Both the position numbers and the translations under genes were made by a program. The notes below the pieces were generated by a model that was given only the letters and a program-made list of their open reading frames with translations, searched no databases and was not told the DNA's origin. A DNA stretch of 64,000 nucleotides from JAGCJX01 sp045638645 (GTDB taxonomy: Bacteria > Bacteroidota > Bacteroidia > Bacteroidales > UBA932): NCBI GenBank assembly GCA_045638645.1, contig JAZUBU010000007.1:57024-121023 (forward strand), in the 5' to 3' direction. Of this stretch, positions 54,939 through 63,303 are shown piece after piece; positions within the stretch are counted from its first letter, which is position 1; every line of letters begins with the position of its first letter.

Positions 54939-56078
54939 ATGTACGAGAGGATATTTGACATAGAAAACCGACTTGACGAAGGTATGTTTCTATTTGGGGC
55001 ACGACAAGTAGGGAAATCGACTTTGCTAAAGAAAAGGTTTCCGCATGCGATTTACATAGATTTGTTGAACTCCGACTTAAGGAAGCGTTTCAGGCAGAAC
55101 CCCGCATTGTTCAAAGAGATGCTAATCAAGTACCCGGCTGAAACTCTTATTGTCGTGGATGAAATCCAGAAAGTTCCAGAACTGCTGGATGAAGTCCATT
55201 CTTTAATGGTTGATTATGGTCTTTTCTTTATCCTAAGCGGTTCAAGCGCTAGAAAAATCAAGAAGAGTGGGGCGAATCAGCTTGGAGGTAGAGCTATCCC
55301 TGAAACCCTTTTCCCTCTTGTTAGCGCAGAAATCACAGACTATGATTTAAACAAAGCTGTTCAAAACGGTTTGATTCCGCGACACTACGCTGTGCAGAAT
55401 GCAAAGAACCGTCTTAAGGCTTATATTACCCTATACTTGAAGGAAGAAATCATCGAAGAAGCAGCTGTCAGAAACGTAGAGCATTTCGAACGATTTATGG
55501 AAGTTGCGGCCATTTCCGATGGCGAAATCATAAACTATGAGAATATAGCAACCGACTGTGGAGTTTCTGCCAATACAGTAAAATCATATTTTCGAATCTT
55601 GTACGATTCTCTCATTGGCTATGAAATACCGGCATACAGGAAGGTTATCAAAAGAAGACTCACCCAAGCCCCGAAATTTTATTATTTCGATGTAGGTGTA
55701 GCAAACTATCTGATGCACCGGCATCAATTGGAACCAGGTACTCCAGAATATGGCCATGCCTTCGAACATCTGGTAATGCAGGAAATTATAGCCTACTTGG
55801 GTTATAAAGGAGAACTAGATCAATTATCATATTGGCACGCATACACAGGAGAAGAGGTTGACGCCGTCATTGGAGATGCAAGGATTGCGATTGAGATCAA
55901 GTCAACCGTAGAGGTGCAGCGAAAGCACCTGAGCGGGCTGAAAGATTTTTCCGAAGAACACCCCGAAGCACAATTGATACTTGTATCAAGAGACAAGATT
56001 ACAAGAAGGCACGGCGACATAGATCTCTATTATGCCACCGACTTCTTTAAGTCTCTTTGGCGTGGAGAAATCATATAA
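54939..56078 (+). CDS. AAA ATPase with C-terminal DUF4143 domain
   Basis: A 379-residue member of the large, poorly understood family of AAA ATPases with a DUF4143 tail. Walker A is FGARQVGKSTLL (Lys26 intact), Walker B is TLIVVDEIQKV (about 69-79), sensor 1 is ILSGSSARK, and LGGRAIPE carries the arginine. The C-terminal part (about 265-350) ends with EEVDAVIGDARIAIEIKST, which resembles a PD-(D/E)xK nuclease core. These genes move frequently and are often repeated in Bacteroidales. It stands alone between 43-base direct repeats and is more AT-rich than its neighbours, suggesting transfer. Confidence 0.88.
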   Translation: MYERIFDIENRLDEGMFLFGARQVGKSTLLKKRFPHAIYIDLLNSDLRKRFRQNPALFKEMLIKYPAETLIVVDEIQKVPELLDEVHSLMVDYGLFFILSGSSARKIKKSGANQLGGRAIPETLFPLVSAEITDYDLNKAVQNGLIPRHYAVQNAKNRLKAYITLYLKEEIIEEAAVRNVEHFERFMEVAAISDGEIINYENIATDCGVSANTVKSYFRILYDSLIGYEIPAYRKVIKRRLTQAPKFYYFDVGVANYLMHRHQLEPGTPEYGHAFEHLVMQEIIAYLGYKGELDQLSYWHAYTGEEVDAVIGDARIAIEIKSTVEVQRKHLSGLKDFSEEHPEAQLILVSRDKITRRHGDIDLYYATDFFKSLWRGEII

Positions 56079-56089
56079 GCGCGGCTCCC

Positions 56090-56132
56090 GACCGGTCATC
56101 TTTGAGATTGCCGATCAAGTAGGCAATGACGG
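56090..56132 (+). repeat. 43-base direct repeat, right copy
   Basis: Identical to 54746-54788 except for one base (C to A), which breaks one pair of the internal inverted repeat. It starts 11 bases behind the ATPase stop. Confidence 0.9.
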
Positions 56133-56137
56133 GGGGC

Positions 56138-56197
56138 ACCACAATCTGGGGATTGTGCTTCGGTGTGCTCCTCGTACCACAATCTGGGGATTGTGCT
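56138..56197 (+). repeat. Tandem hairpin repeat (2 x 22 bases)
   Basis: The 22-base unit starting ACCACAATCTGGGGATTGTG occurs at 56138-56159 and 56176-56197, period 38. Each unit forms a 7-bp stem, CACAATC/GATTGTG, with a 4-base TGGG loop. Confidence 0.85.
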
Positions 56198-56277
56198 CGC
56201 CCTGGCGGGCTGCGCATTCCCCTACCTCCTCGCCGGAGGGGCCCTTGCAGAAAACCGTCTTCGTGCTGTCGCACTCA

Positions 56278-56341
56278 GGTTTTTTTGTACCCATCTCTTT
56301 CGCTCAAGCAAGCTTGGCTCAGATTTGGGTACAAAAAAACC
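56278..56341. repeat. 16-bp perfect inverted repeat beside tRNA-Ser
   Basis: Arms GGTTTTTTTGTACCCA (56278-56293) and TGGGTACAAAAAAACC (56326-56341) pair perfectly around a 32-base loop. The right arm overlaps the T-run of the tRNA-Ser terminator. The ends look like those of a small mobile or regulatory element, but no target duplication is visible. Confidence 0.8.
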
Positions 56342-56365
56342 GAATGATTTGCATCATTCGGTTTT
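56332..56365 (-). terminator. Terminator of tRNA-Ser
   Basis: A 13-bp stem (56336-56348 with 56353-56365, loop TTGC) followed on the minus strand by seven T, four bases beyond the tRNA end. Confidence 0.85.
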
Positions 56366-56368
56366 CTG

Positions 56369-56455
56369 CGGTGAGGGGGGGATTCGAACCCCCGGAACCC
56401 TTACGAGTTCGGCAGTTTAGCAAACTGCTGGTTTCAGCCACTCACCCACCTCACC
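56369..56455 (-). tRNA. tRNA-Ser (anticodon GCT)
   Basis: An 87-base cloverleaf with long variable arm, as for serine. Acceptor arms GGTGAGG/CCTCACC pair fully, the anticodon stem GCAGT/ACTGC encloses TTGCTAA (anticodon GCT), and GGTTCGAATCC is the T arm. CCA is not encoded. Its 3' end faces the repeat-rich ATPase segment, the usual side for integration. A TATATTTG box lies 13 bases upstream. Confidence 0.95.
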
Positions 56456-56467
56456 GGATGGGGACTG

Positions 56468-56475
56468 CAAATATA
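56468..56475 (-). promoter_or_regulatory. -7 box of tRNA-Ser
   Basis: Read on the minus strand, TATATTTG matches TAnnTTTG, 12 bases before the mature tRNA 5' end. Confidence 0.6.
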
Positions 56476-56540
56476 GGTTGATTTCAACGAAATGCCAAAA
56501 AAACTTGCACTCCCCACAGAAATATTGCTTTTACAAATGC

Positions 56541-57503
56541 TTATTTGGTAATGTTTTCACGCATTTGCGTGTCGGCCTGGATGTTTTTGATTTTGTAGTA
56601 ATCCATAATACCCAGGTTTCCGTTGCGGAAAGCTTCTGCCATGGCCAGCGGAATTTCTTTTTCGGCTTCGATCACTTTGGCGCGTGCCTCTTCCGCTTTT
56701 GCTTTCATTTCTTGTTCCAACGCGATGGCCATGGAGCGTTTTTCTTCAGCGCGGGCTTGAGCAATGCTCTTGTCTGCATTGGCCTGGTCGATTTGCAGTA
56801 CGGCACCGATGTTCTTTCCGATGTCAATGTCTGCGATGTCGATGGAGAGAATTTCAAAGGCAGTTCCGGCATCCAGACCTTTGGCCAGTACGACTTTGGA
56901 GATGGAATCCGGGTTTTCCAGCACTTGTTTGTGGGATTCGGATGAACCGATGGAGGAAACGATACCTTCGCCGACACGGGCCAGGATGGTTTCTTCACCG
57001 GCACCACCGACCAGTTGTTTGATGTTCGCACGTACGGTAACGCGGGCTTTGGTAATCAATTGGATACCATCTTTTGCCACAGCGGTTACGGGAGGGGTGT
57101 TGATCACCTTCGGGTTCACGGACATTTGTACGGCTTCGAAAACGTCACGGCCGGCCAGGTCGATGGCTGCCGCCATTTTGAAGTCCAGGGCGATGTTTGC
57201 CTTGTCTGCCGAGATGAGGGCATTGACCACGTTGAGTACGTTTCCTTTTGCCAAATAGTGGGCTTCAAGGGCATTTGCACTCAGTTTCAAACCGGCTTTC
57301 GTTCCGGTAATCATGGCCATTACGATGGTGGTCGGCGGCACTTTTCTCCAACGCATCAGAACGAGTTGGATCAGGGAAATGCGGACACCGGAGATCAATG
57401 CCTGGAACCAGAGGGTGACGGGGAATAACCAGAGTAGGATGATGAGGCCTACCAAGCAAGCACCGATCAGAATGATCATCATGGAGGTTTCGTTCAGTAA
57501 CAT
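56541..57503 (-). CDS. floA: Flotillin-like protein FloA
   Basis: A 320-residue membrane scaffold protein (UPF0365/SPFH). A hydrophobic hairpin (about 8-45) is followed by the SPFH-like domain with LSANALEAHYLAKGNVLNVV (about 73-92) and NPKVINTPPVTAVAKDG (about 128-144). The tail (about 220-300) is an Ala/Glu-rich coiled coil. Flotillins organise membrane microdomains. It is 18 bases behind nfeD, the classical partner: NfeD/FloA pairs occur in many bacteria. Confidence 0.95.
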   Translation of the reverse strand: MLLNETSMMIILIGACLVGLIILLWLFPVTLWFQALISGVRISLIQLVLMRWRKVPPTTIVMAMITGTKAGLKLSANALEAHYLAKGNVLNVVNALISADKANIALDFKMAAAIDLAGRDVFEAVQMSVNPKVINTPPVTAVAKDGIQLITKARVTVRANIKQLVGGAGEETILARVGEGIVSSIGSSESHKQVLENPDSISKVVLAKGLDAGTAFEILSIDIADIDIGKNIGAVLQIDQANADKSIAQARAEEKRSMAIALEQEMKAKAEEARAKVIEAEKEIPLAMAEAFRNGNLGIMDYYKIKNIQADTQMRENITK

Positions 57504-57521
57504 AAGACTAGTATTAAATGT

Positions 57522-57986
57522 TTATAGTTTTTTTACCCAAATGTGGTGGTCTTCAATACGGATGATTTCCACGGTTTCGTTGGTGTCAATCCAGCCTTCC
57601 TGTGCCGTTACCTCATAGATTTCCTGGAGGAAACGGACTTTGCCCATCGGGTTGAGCCGGGAAACGGTGGTGCCGGTCTGGCCGGGTTGCAGTTCTTCCA
57701 TTTCTACGTCGTTGGTCTTGACCGGAGAGTCGAGCGTGGTGTTCAGGGCGATCTTGTTCCAGGTCTTGGAACGCATGGCCAGGAAGAGGGCCAGGGAGCA
57801 GAGAACGATGTTGGCAAGACAGACAATCCATCCGGTGGTGGCTCCAAACGTGGTGAAGGCGTAATAGCAGGCTCCTGCCGTGCAGCCAAGCCCCAGAAGA
57901 CCGGTGAGGAAGATGCCCGGAATCAGGACGATTTCTGCGATGATTAACACGATTCCCAAGAGGGAAAAGACAATGATGAGTCCCAT
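57522..57986 (-). CDS. NfeD-like membrane protein
   Basis: A 154-residue short NfeD protein. Three to four membrane helices (about 3-70) are followed by the C-terminal OB-fold (about 90-154), with GQTGTTVSRLNPMGKVRF (about 101-118) the family hallmark. It partners flotillins and is thought to help their assembly or membrane function. It lies between floA and the SPOR/PD40 gene with 18- and 7-base gaps, so the three are one operon. Confidence 0.9.
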   Translation of the reverse strand: MGLIIVFSLLGIVLIIAEIVLIPGIFLTGLLGLGCTAGACYYAFTTFGATTGWIVCLANIVLCSLALFLAMRSKTWNKIALNTTLDSPVKTNDVEMEELQPGQTGTTVSRLNPMGKVRFLQEIYEVTAQEGWIDTNETVEIIRIEDHHIWVKKL

Positions 57987-57993
57987 ATTCTTG

Positions 57994-59856
57994 TTATTTC
58001 TTGGATTCTACGGTCATTTGTTCTGCCCCCAGTCCCATGAGCAGCTGGCGGATGCGTTCCGCTTCCTGCTTGCTGGCGAAGGGGGTTACCAGGTAGTAGG
58101 CCCCTTCCGGACCGCTCGCCTTGACAACGTCCTTGTTGCAACTGTCGTGAATGGCGGTTACGATGCCCGCCGGAATGCCTTCCGGATAGCCTCGGAGGAC
58201 CAGTTGCCAGACGGTTTGATTGCTGGCGTCCTTTTCCCGTTTCCGGGCAGTCTTGACGGAGATCTCCTTGCCTTTGTCATAGGCTACGATGTAGGCTTTC
58301 GGGAAACCGTTCTTGCGAACTTTGTTGAGGCAGGACAGGGCCTCGCTATGGGTATAGAAGAGCCCCACGGTGTAGACATATTTGCCGGATTTCTGTTTGC
58401 GTTCAAATACCGGACTCATGCCTTTGAGTTGGCGGATTCCTGCTTTGTTGGATACAACGAACAATTGGATTTGGTATACCAGGCGGTCCGGCAGCGTATT
58501 GTCTTCTGCAAACCGGGCCTGGGGAAGGATTTGGAACGAATAATCGAATTGGGGTTTCGGATGATGGATGGTGACATAAGGCATTTCTCCCCAGTCGGCC
58601 GGGATAAAATCATAGGGAGGCAGGTCGATGGATTGCGCTTCTTCCTGCGGTTTGTCCATTTCGGGAATGGGAATGATGCCACGGCTCAAAAACTCGATTT
58701 CCTTTTTTTGGATGATGAGGGTGATGTCATCCAGGCTTTGTCGGTAGCGGAAGATTTCCTTTTCGTTTTCGGTGATGATTTCTTGAAAGAAACGGCGGTC
58801 TTCTTCGTTGGTCTGCTTGTTGTAGTTGGCACGGCTTTCTTCCAGTTTGTCGTTCATCTGTGACAACTTCTCCTCCAGCTTGCGTCGTTTGAGAATCAGG
58901 GTTTTGTAGTCGGTTTGGCCCGTTGTGTCGTTTACCTGGGTGAATGCGTTGAGGCGATCCAGGTCCTCGCTTTCTTTCCACTTGATTTCTTCGGAATGCG
59001 GCAGCAGGGCCGCGATGCGGCGGGCTTCCTGGTCGGATAAGACCGCGTGGCGGAGCGGGTTGCTGGTGAAAGCCAACGCGTAGAGGTGAACCGAGTCGGG
59101 AGCGCATCCCCGATTGGAAGCCAGGAGTGTATAGAGACCGTCTGCCGTATGCTGGATCATCCAGTCGTCTTCGGTGGAGGAGTAGGGGAAACCCAGGTTT
59201 TCCGGTACGCCCCAATCCTGAGAGGCATCGTCCCAGTGGCAGACATACAGATCATAGCCTCCCATACCAAACAGTCCGTTGGAAGAGAAATACAGTTCTT
59301 TTCCGTCGGAGGACAACATCGGAAACACTTCGTTGCCGGTGGAGGTGATGTGCTCGTTGAGGAGTTGCGGTTCGGTCCAGAGGGTATCGTTCTGTTGTTC
59401 GCTCGTGTAGATGTTCCAGGATCCGGATTCATCCGGTGCTGAAAAATAAATGCGTTTGCCGTGGTTGGGGAACAGGATTCCTCCGCTGGGCGTCTCCGCT
59501 GTCGAGGGAACGAAAGCGTTGGGCTGCCGCATCCACGTTCCGTTCCGTTTGCCGAAATAGCGGAAGAAATCGTTTCTCGGGACAGTCCGGGAATTGATGG
59601 TGGTCGGCGTTGCCGCGTACTTCAAGTAGGCTTTTCCGTTCTCGCACCAGAGAATTTTCTGCTGTACGGTATTGAGTTGGGTGGTGTCCAGATCCCCCGA
59701 GGCTATTTCCTTGTACAAGGTCAGTGCTTCTGAAAATTGGTAGGCCTGCAGGAGACTGTCTGCGACCCGCAGTTGGGAGGAAGCTTGCTGGGCGACCAGG
59801 GGTGCGGAGAGGAGTAGGGATAAAATCGTTAGTAACCAGACTTTATTGCGTGTCAT
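57994..59856 (-). CDS. Exported PD40-repeat protein with SPOR-like C terminus
   Basis: A 620-residue protein with a signal peptide (about 1-23). PD40/WD40-like propeller repeats occupy about 110-270 (RIYFSAPDESGSWNIYTSE, ELYFSSNGLFGMGGYDLYVC). A coiled coil covers about 320-390. Two SPOR-like repeats form the end (about 455-615: VYQIQLFVVSNKAG, GLFYTHSEALSCL). SPOR domains bind denuded peptidoglycan, so a place at the cell wall is likely. ATG 59856 was preferred to the TTG three codons upstream. It heads the operon with nfeD and floA. Confidence 0.8.
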   Translation of the reverse strand: MTRNKVWLLTILSLLLSAPLVAQQASSQLRVADSLLQAYQFSEALTLYKEIASGDLDTTQLNTVQQKILWCENGKAYLKYAATPTTINSRTVPRNDFFRYFGKRNGTWMRQPNAFVPSTAETPSGGILFPNHGKRIYFSAPDESGSWNIYTSEQQNDTLWTEPQLLNEHITSTGNEVFPMLSSDGKELYFSSNGLFGMGGYDLYVCHWDDASQDWGVPENLGFPYSSTEDDWMIQHTADGLYTLLASNRGCAPDSVHLYALAFTSNPLRHAVLSDQEARRIAALLPHSEEIKWKESEDLDRLNAFTQVNDTTGQTDYKTLILKRRKLEEKLSQMNDKLEESRANYNKQTNEEDRRFFQEIITENEKEIFRYRQSLDDITLIIQKKEIEFLSRGIIPIPEMDKPQEEAQSIDLPPYDFIPADWGEMPYVTIHHPKPQFDYSFQILPQARFAEDNTLPDRLVYQIQLFVVSNKAGIRQLKGMSPVFERKQKSGKYVYTVGLFYTHSEALSCLNKVRKNGFPKAYIVAYDKGKEISVKTARKREKDASNQTVWQLVLRGYPEGIPAGIVTAIHDSCNKDVVKASGPEGAYYLVTPFASKQEAERIRQLLMGLGAEQMTVESKK

Positions 59857-59916
59857 TGAATCCAATTTTTAACCCAACAAAAGTAGTAAATACTTTACAT
59901 ATCAGAAAAAAATACT

Positions 59917-59924
59917 ACTTTTGC
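59917..59924 (+). promoter_or_regulatory. -7 box of secDF
   Basis: TACTTTTG matches TAnnTTTG, 48 bases before the secDF ATG. Confidence 0.6.
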
Positions 59925-59971
59925 ACTCTTATTTTCGGTTAACTGGAAATTTAAACTAAAATTACACTTAT

Positions 59972-62900
59972 ATGCAAAGTAAAGGAGCCATCAAATTAGT
60001 GGCGTTATTAATCGGTCTGGCGTGTGCATGGCAATTGTCATTCACGTTGGTAACGAGCCGCCAGGAAAAGAAGGCAGCCGAGTATGCCGAACAAGCTGTT
60101 TTGGCAGAACAGAACTCTCCTGCTTTCCAACGAGTATCGGACCTCGACAAGGTCTTTCACCTCGATTCAATCCGTAAAGAGAAGAACAGATTCTACCTGG
60201 ATTCCATTTCTTCTGAAAAAGTTTACTTGGGTTACACCTACAAACAGGTAAAAGAAAAGGAAATCAACCTTGGTTTGGACTTGAAGGGTGGTATGAACGT
60301 GATGTTGCAAGTTGAATTGAGCGATTTGATTCGTGCTTTGGCTGACAACAACACTTCTGCAGAATTCCAAAATGCATTGGCATTGGCACAAACCCGCTCA
60401 GTGGATTCTCGCGAAGATTTCATCACCTTGTTTGAGCAAGCTTGGAATGAAGTAGCCCCCAACCAACGTCTGTCATCTGTTTTCGGTACCTATGAAATGC
60501 GTGACCGCATCCAACCGGAAAGCAGCAACGACGATGTGATCAAAGTGATCCGTGAAGAGGCTGAAAGTGCCATCGCAAACTCTTACAACGTATTGCGTAA
60601 CCGTATCGACCGTTTCGGTGTTGCTTCTCCGAACATCCAACGTTTGGGTAACTCCGGCCGTATTTTGGTTGAATTGCCGGGTGTAAAAGAACCGGAACGT
60701 GTGCGCAAACTCCTCCAAGGTACTGCCTCATTGGAATTTTGGGCCACTTATGAAAACCAAGAAATTTATCCTTACCTCCAAGAAGTAAACGCATACATCC
60801 GCGAATACCTGGCAGCAGACGAAGCAGAGGAAACTCCGGCAGAGGCTGTTGAAGGAGACTTGGCTGCCCAATTGGCACAAGCTGACAGCTTGTCTGCTGA
60901 TGAAGCCAACTACGCAAAGAACAACCCGTTCTTCTATGCCTTGAATCCCAGCCAATACAACGGTCAGTTGATGGCAGGTCCCTGCATCGGTGTGGCTCAC
61001 TACCGTGACACCGCCAAAATCAACAGCTGGTTGCGTTTGCCCCAAGTGCAAGCCATCCTGCCGGTTGACTTGATCCCGATGTGGACTGTAAAACCCGCAG
61101 AAATGTTTGCTGGTGAATCTTATTTTGAATTGATCGCCATCAAAGCAAACACCCGTGACGGCAAAGCTCCCCTTGACGGTGGTGTGATTACCGACGCCCG
61201 CGTAGCTTACAGCGGTAACGGTGGTACTCCGGAAGTGGATATGGGTATGAATGCAGAAGGTGCGCGTATTTGGGCTCGCATGACTGCGGACAACATTGGC
61301 AAATGCATCGCAATTTCTCTGGACGATATGATCTACTCATATCCCCGTGTGAATACTGAAATTACCGGTGGCCGTTCTCAAATTACCGGCGGTTTCACCC
61401 AAGAAGAAGCGGAAGACTTGGCTAACGTCTTGAAATCCGGTAAATTGCCGGCACCTGCACGCATCGTGCAAGAACAAGTGGTTGGTCCGAGCTTGGGTAG
61501 CGAATCCATTCAAGCAGGTTTCATTTCCTTCATCATCGCATTCGTATTGGTGTTGGTTTACATGTTGTTCTTCTACCGTGGTGCCGGTGTTGCAGCTGAT
61601 ATCGCGTTGTTGTGCAACGTACTCTTCCTGTTGGGAGCGCTCGTATCTTTCGGTGCTGTGTTGACCTTGCCGGGTATCGCCGGTTTGGTATTGACCTTGG
61701 GTATGGCTGTGGACTCCAACGTGATCATCTTCGAACGTATCAAAGAAGAATTGCGTGCGGGTAAAGCTCTCCGCCTTGCGGTAGCAGACGGTTACAAGAA
61801 TGCATATTCTGCGATCATCGACGGTAACTTGACCACGTTGATCACCGCGTTGGTACTCTTTGTATTCGGTTCTGGTCCGGTTCAAGGTTTTGCAACTACC
61901 CTGGCAATCGGTATCGTTACTTCCATGATCACGTCCATCTTCATTTCCCGTTTGATTTTTGAAGCAAAAATGGCTCGTGGCAAGAACATTACCTTCTACA
62001 CCGATTTCACGAAGAACTTTATGCAAAATACCAAGATCGATTTCTTGGGCAAACGCAAGATGTCTTATGCAATCTCTGGTGTGATCTGCTTGATCTGTGT
62101 AGTCTTCATCTTCACCAAAGGCTTCTCATACGGGGTTGACTTTACCGGTGGTCGTACTTATGTAGTTCGTTTCGACAAAGCGGTTGAAGCGGAAGATGTA
62201 CGCGAAGCTACCATTGCTGAATTCGGTGAAACCGTTGAGGTTAAACAATTCGGTGGTGACAGCCAATTGAAGTTGACCACCAAATACATGATCAACGACA
62301 ACTCAACCGAAATGGATGCCATCGTGGACGGTAAATTGTACAATGCGTTGAAACCCTTCTTCGCTGGCGACATTACCTTCGATGAATTTACTTCTACCCT
62401 GGATAACCCGAACGGTATCATCAGCTCAGACAAAGTGGGTCCGACCATTGCAAACGATATGAAGCGCGATGCAATCATTGCTGTCATCCTTTCTTTGATT
62501 GCTATCTTCTGCTACATCGCAATCCGATTCAAGAATTGGACTTGGGGTATGGGTGGTGTCGTTTCGTTGGTACACAACACCATCATCGTGATCGGTTTCT
62601 TCTCCATCTTCTCAGGCATCCTGCCTTTCAGTTTGGATGTGGACCAAACCTTCATCGCGGCCGTGTTGACCATCATCGGTTACTCTATCAACGACAACGT
62701 GGTAATCTTTGACCGTATCCGTGAAAACTTGGGTCTCTACCCGAAACGCGATTTGGCTCAAAACGTGAACGAAGCGTTGAACAGCACCTTGTCCCGTACC
62801 ATCAATACTTCCGGCTCTACCGTGATTGTAATGTTGGCTATCGCAATTTTCGGTGGTGAAGTTATCCGCGGTCTCGCCGTAGCGTTGTTGGTAGGTATCC

Positions 62901-62989
62901 TCGTAGGTACATATGCTTCCATCTTCATCGGTTCTCCGTTGATGTATGATTTGAGCGTACGTAAAGCTAAAAAAGCACAAACCAAATAA
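59972..62989 (+). CDS. secDF: Fused SecD-SecF protein-export membrane protein
   Basis: A 1005-residue accessory of the Sec translocon that uses proton-motive force to pull exported proteins. The SecD part (1 to about 680) has a first helix, the INLGLDLKGGMNVMLQV motif (about 89-105), the periplasmic P1 domain and a five-helix bundle with GLVLTLGMAVDSNVIIFERI (about 571-590). The SecF part (about 690-1005) has the FTKGFSYGVDFTGGRTYVV motif and GYSINDNVVIFDRIRENLG (about 904-922). Fusion is the norm in Bacteroidota. Strong codon bias suggests abundant expression. A terminator lies 77 bases behind the stop. Confidence 0.97.
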   Translation: MQSKGAIKLVALLIGLACAWQLSFTLVTSRQEKKAAEYAEQAVLAEQNSPAFQRVSDLDKVFHLDSIRKEKNRFYLDSISSEKVYLGYTYKQVKEKEINLGLDLKGGMNVMLQVELSDLIRALADNNTSAEFQNALALAQTRSVDSREDFITLFEQAWNEVAPNQRLSSVFGTYEMRDRIQPESSNDDVIKVIREEAESAIANSYNVLRNRIDRFGVASPNIQRLGNSGRILVELPGVKEPERVRKLLQGTASLEFWATYENQEIYPYLQEVNAYIREYLAADEAEETPAEAVEGDLAAQLAQADSLSADEANYAKNNPFFYALNPSQYNGQLMAGPCIGVAHYRDTAKINSWLRLPQVQAILPVDLIPMWTVKPAEMFAGESYFELIAIKANTRDGKAPLDGGVITDARVAYSGNGGTPEVDMGMNAEGARIWARMTADNIGKCIAISLDDMIYSYPRVNTEITGGRSQITGGFTQEEAEDLANVLKSGKLPAPARIVQEQVVGPSLGSESIQAGFISFIIAFVLVLVYMLFFYRGAGVAADIALLCNVLFLLGALVSFGAVLTLPGIAGLVLTLGMAVDSNVIIFERIKEELRAGKALRLAVADGYKNAYSAIIDGNLTTLITALVLFVFGSGPVQGFATTLAIGIVTSMITSIFISRLIFEAKMARGKNITFYTDFTKNFMQNTKIDFLGKRKMSYAISGVICLICVVFIFTKGFSYGVDFTGGRTYVVRFDKAVEAEDVREATIAEFGETVEVKQFGGDSQLKLTTKYMINDNSTEMDAIVDGKLYNALKPFFAGDITFDEFTSTLDNPNGIISSDKVGPTIANDMKRDAIIAVILSLIAIFCYIAIRFKNWTWGMGGVVSLVHNTIIVIGFFSIFSGILPFSLDVDQTFIAAVLTIIGYSINDNVVIFDRIRENLGLYPKRDLAQNVNEALNSTLSRTINTSGSTVIVMLAIAIFGGEVIRGLAVALLVGILVGTYASIFIGSPLMYDLSVRKAKKAQTK

Positions 62990-63033
62990 TTGGATTGAGC
63001 CCATTATAGCCGAAAGGCAAAACAAAATTCAAA

Positions 63034-63056
63034 GAGAAGAGGCTGACCCAAAAGGA
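63034..63056. other. Possible remnant of a mobile-element end
   Basis: GAGGCTGACCCAAAAGG resembles terminal repeats seen at ends of some Bacteroidales insertion sequences, but there is no transposase and no partner end in the window. Confidence 0.2.
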
Positions 63057-63065
63057 CTAGCCTTC

Positions 63066-63100
63066 ATCGGCGGTGAAATACTATTCACCGCCGATTTTGT
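63066..63100 (+). terminator. Terminator of secDF
   Basis: A perfect 12-bp stem (arms 63066-63077 and 63084-63095, loop ATACTA) is followed by TTTTGTT. Confidence 0.85.
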
Positions 63101-63303
63101 TGATATACATTGCATTAGGTTGTTGTGCTGTGAAACGACTTTTTGTGCAAAAATGTTTTAAGCGTTGATTTTACCCTTTTGCGTCTAGTCTTCTATGTAG
63201 TATAATTAAGATATAATATGCTAAATTCTTTGGAGGTCTAAAAATTCGGACATATATTTGAATTGCGTAAAAATAATCAACTCACTGCGTAAAATGTAAT
63301 TTT
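63101..63303. other. AT-rich spacer before the last gene
   Basis: About 200 bases without a gene, distinctly AT-rich. TATATTTG at 63255-63262 is a possible -7 box for the ATPase gene that begins at 63304. Confidence 0.4.

Noticed and set aside
56138..56197. Tandem repeat as a CRISPR array
   Set aside because: Only two units with a 16-base spacer, strongly palindromic, and no cas gene.
56032..56481. A 149-codon open frame behind the ATPase, + strand
   Set aside because: Its C-terminal half is the antisense translation of tRNA-Ser, a well-known artefact of automatic gene calling.
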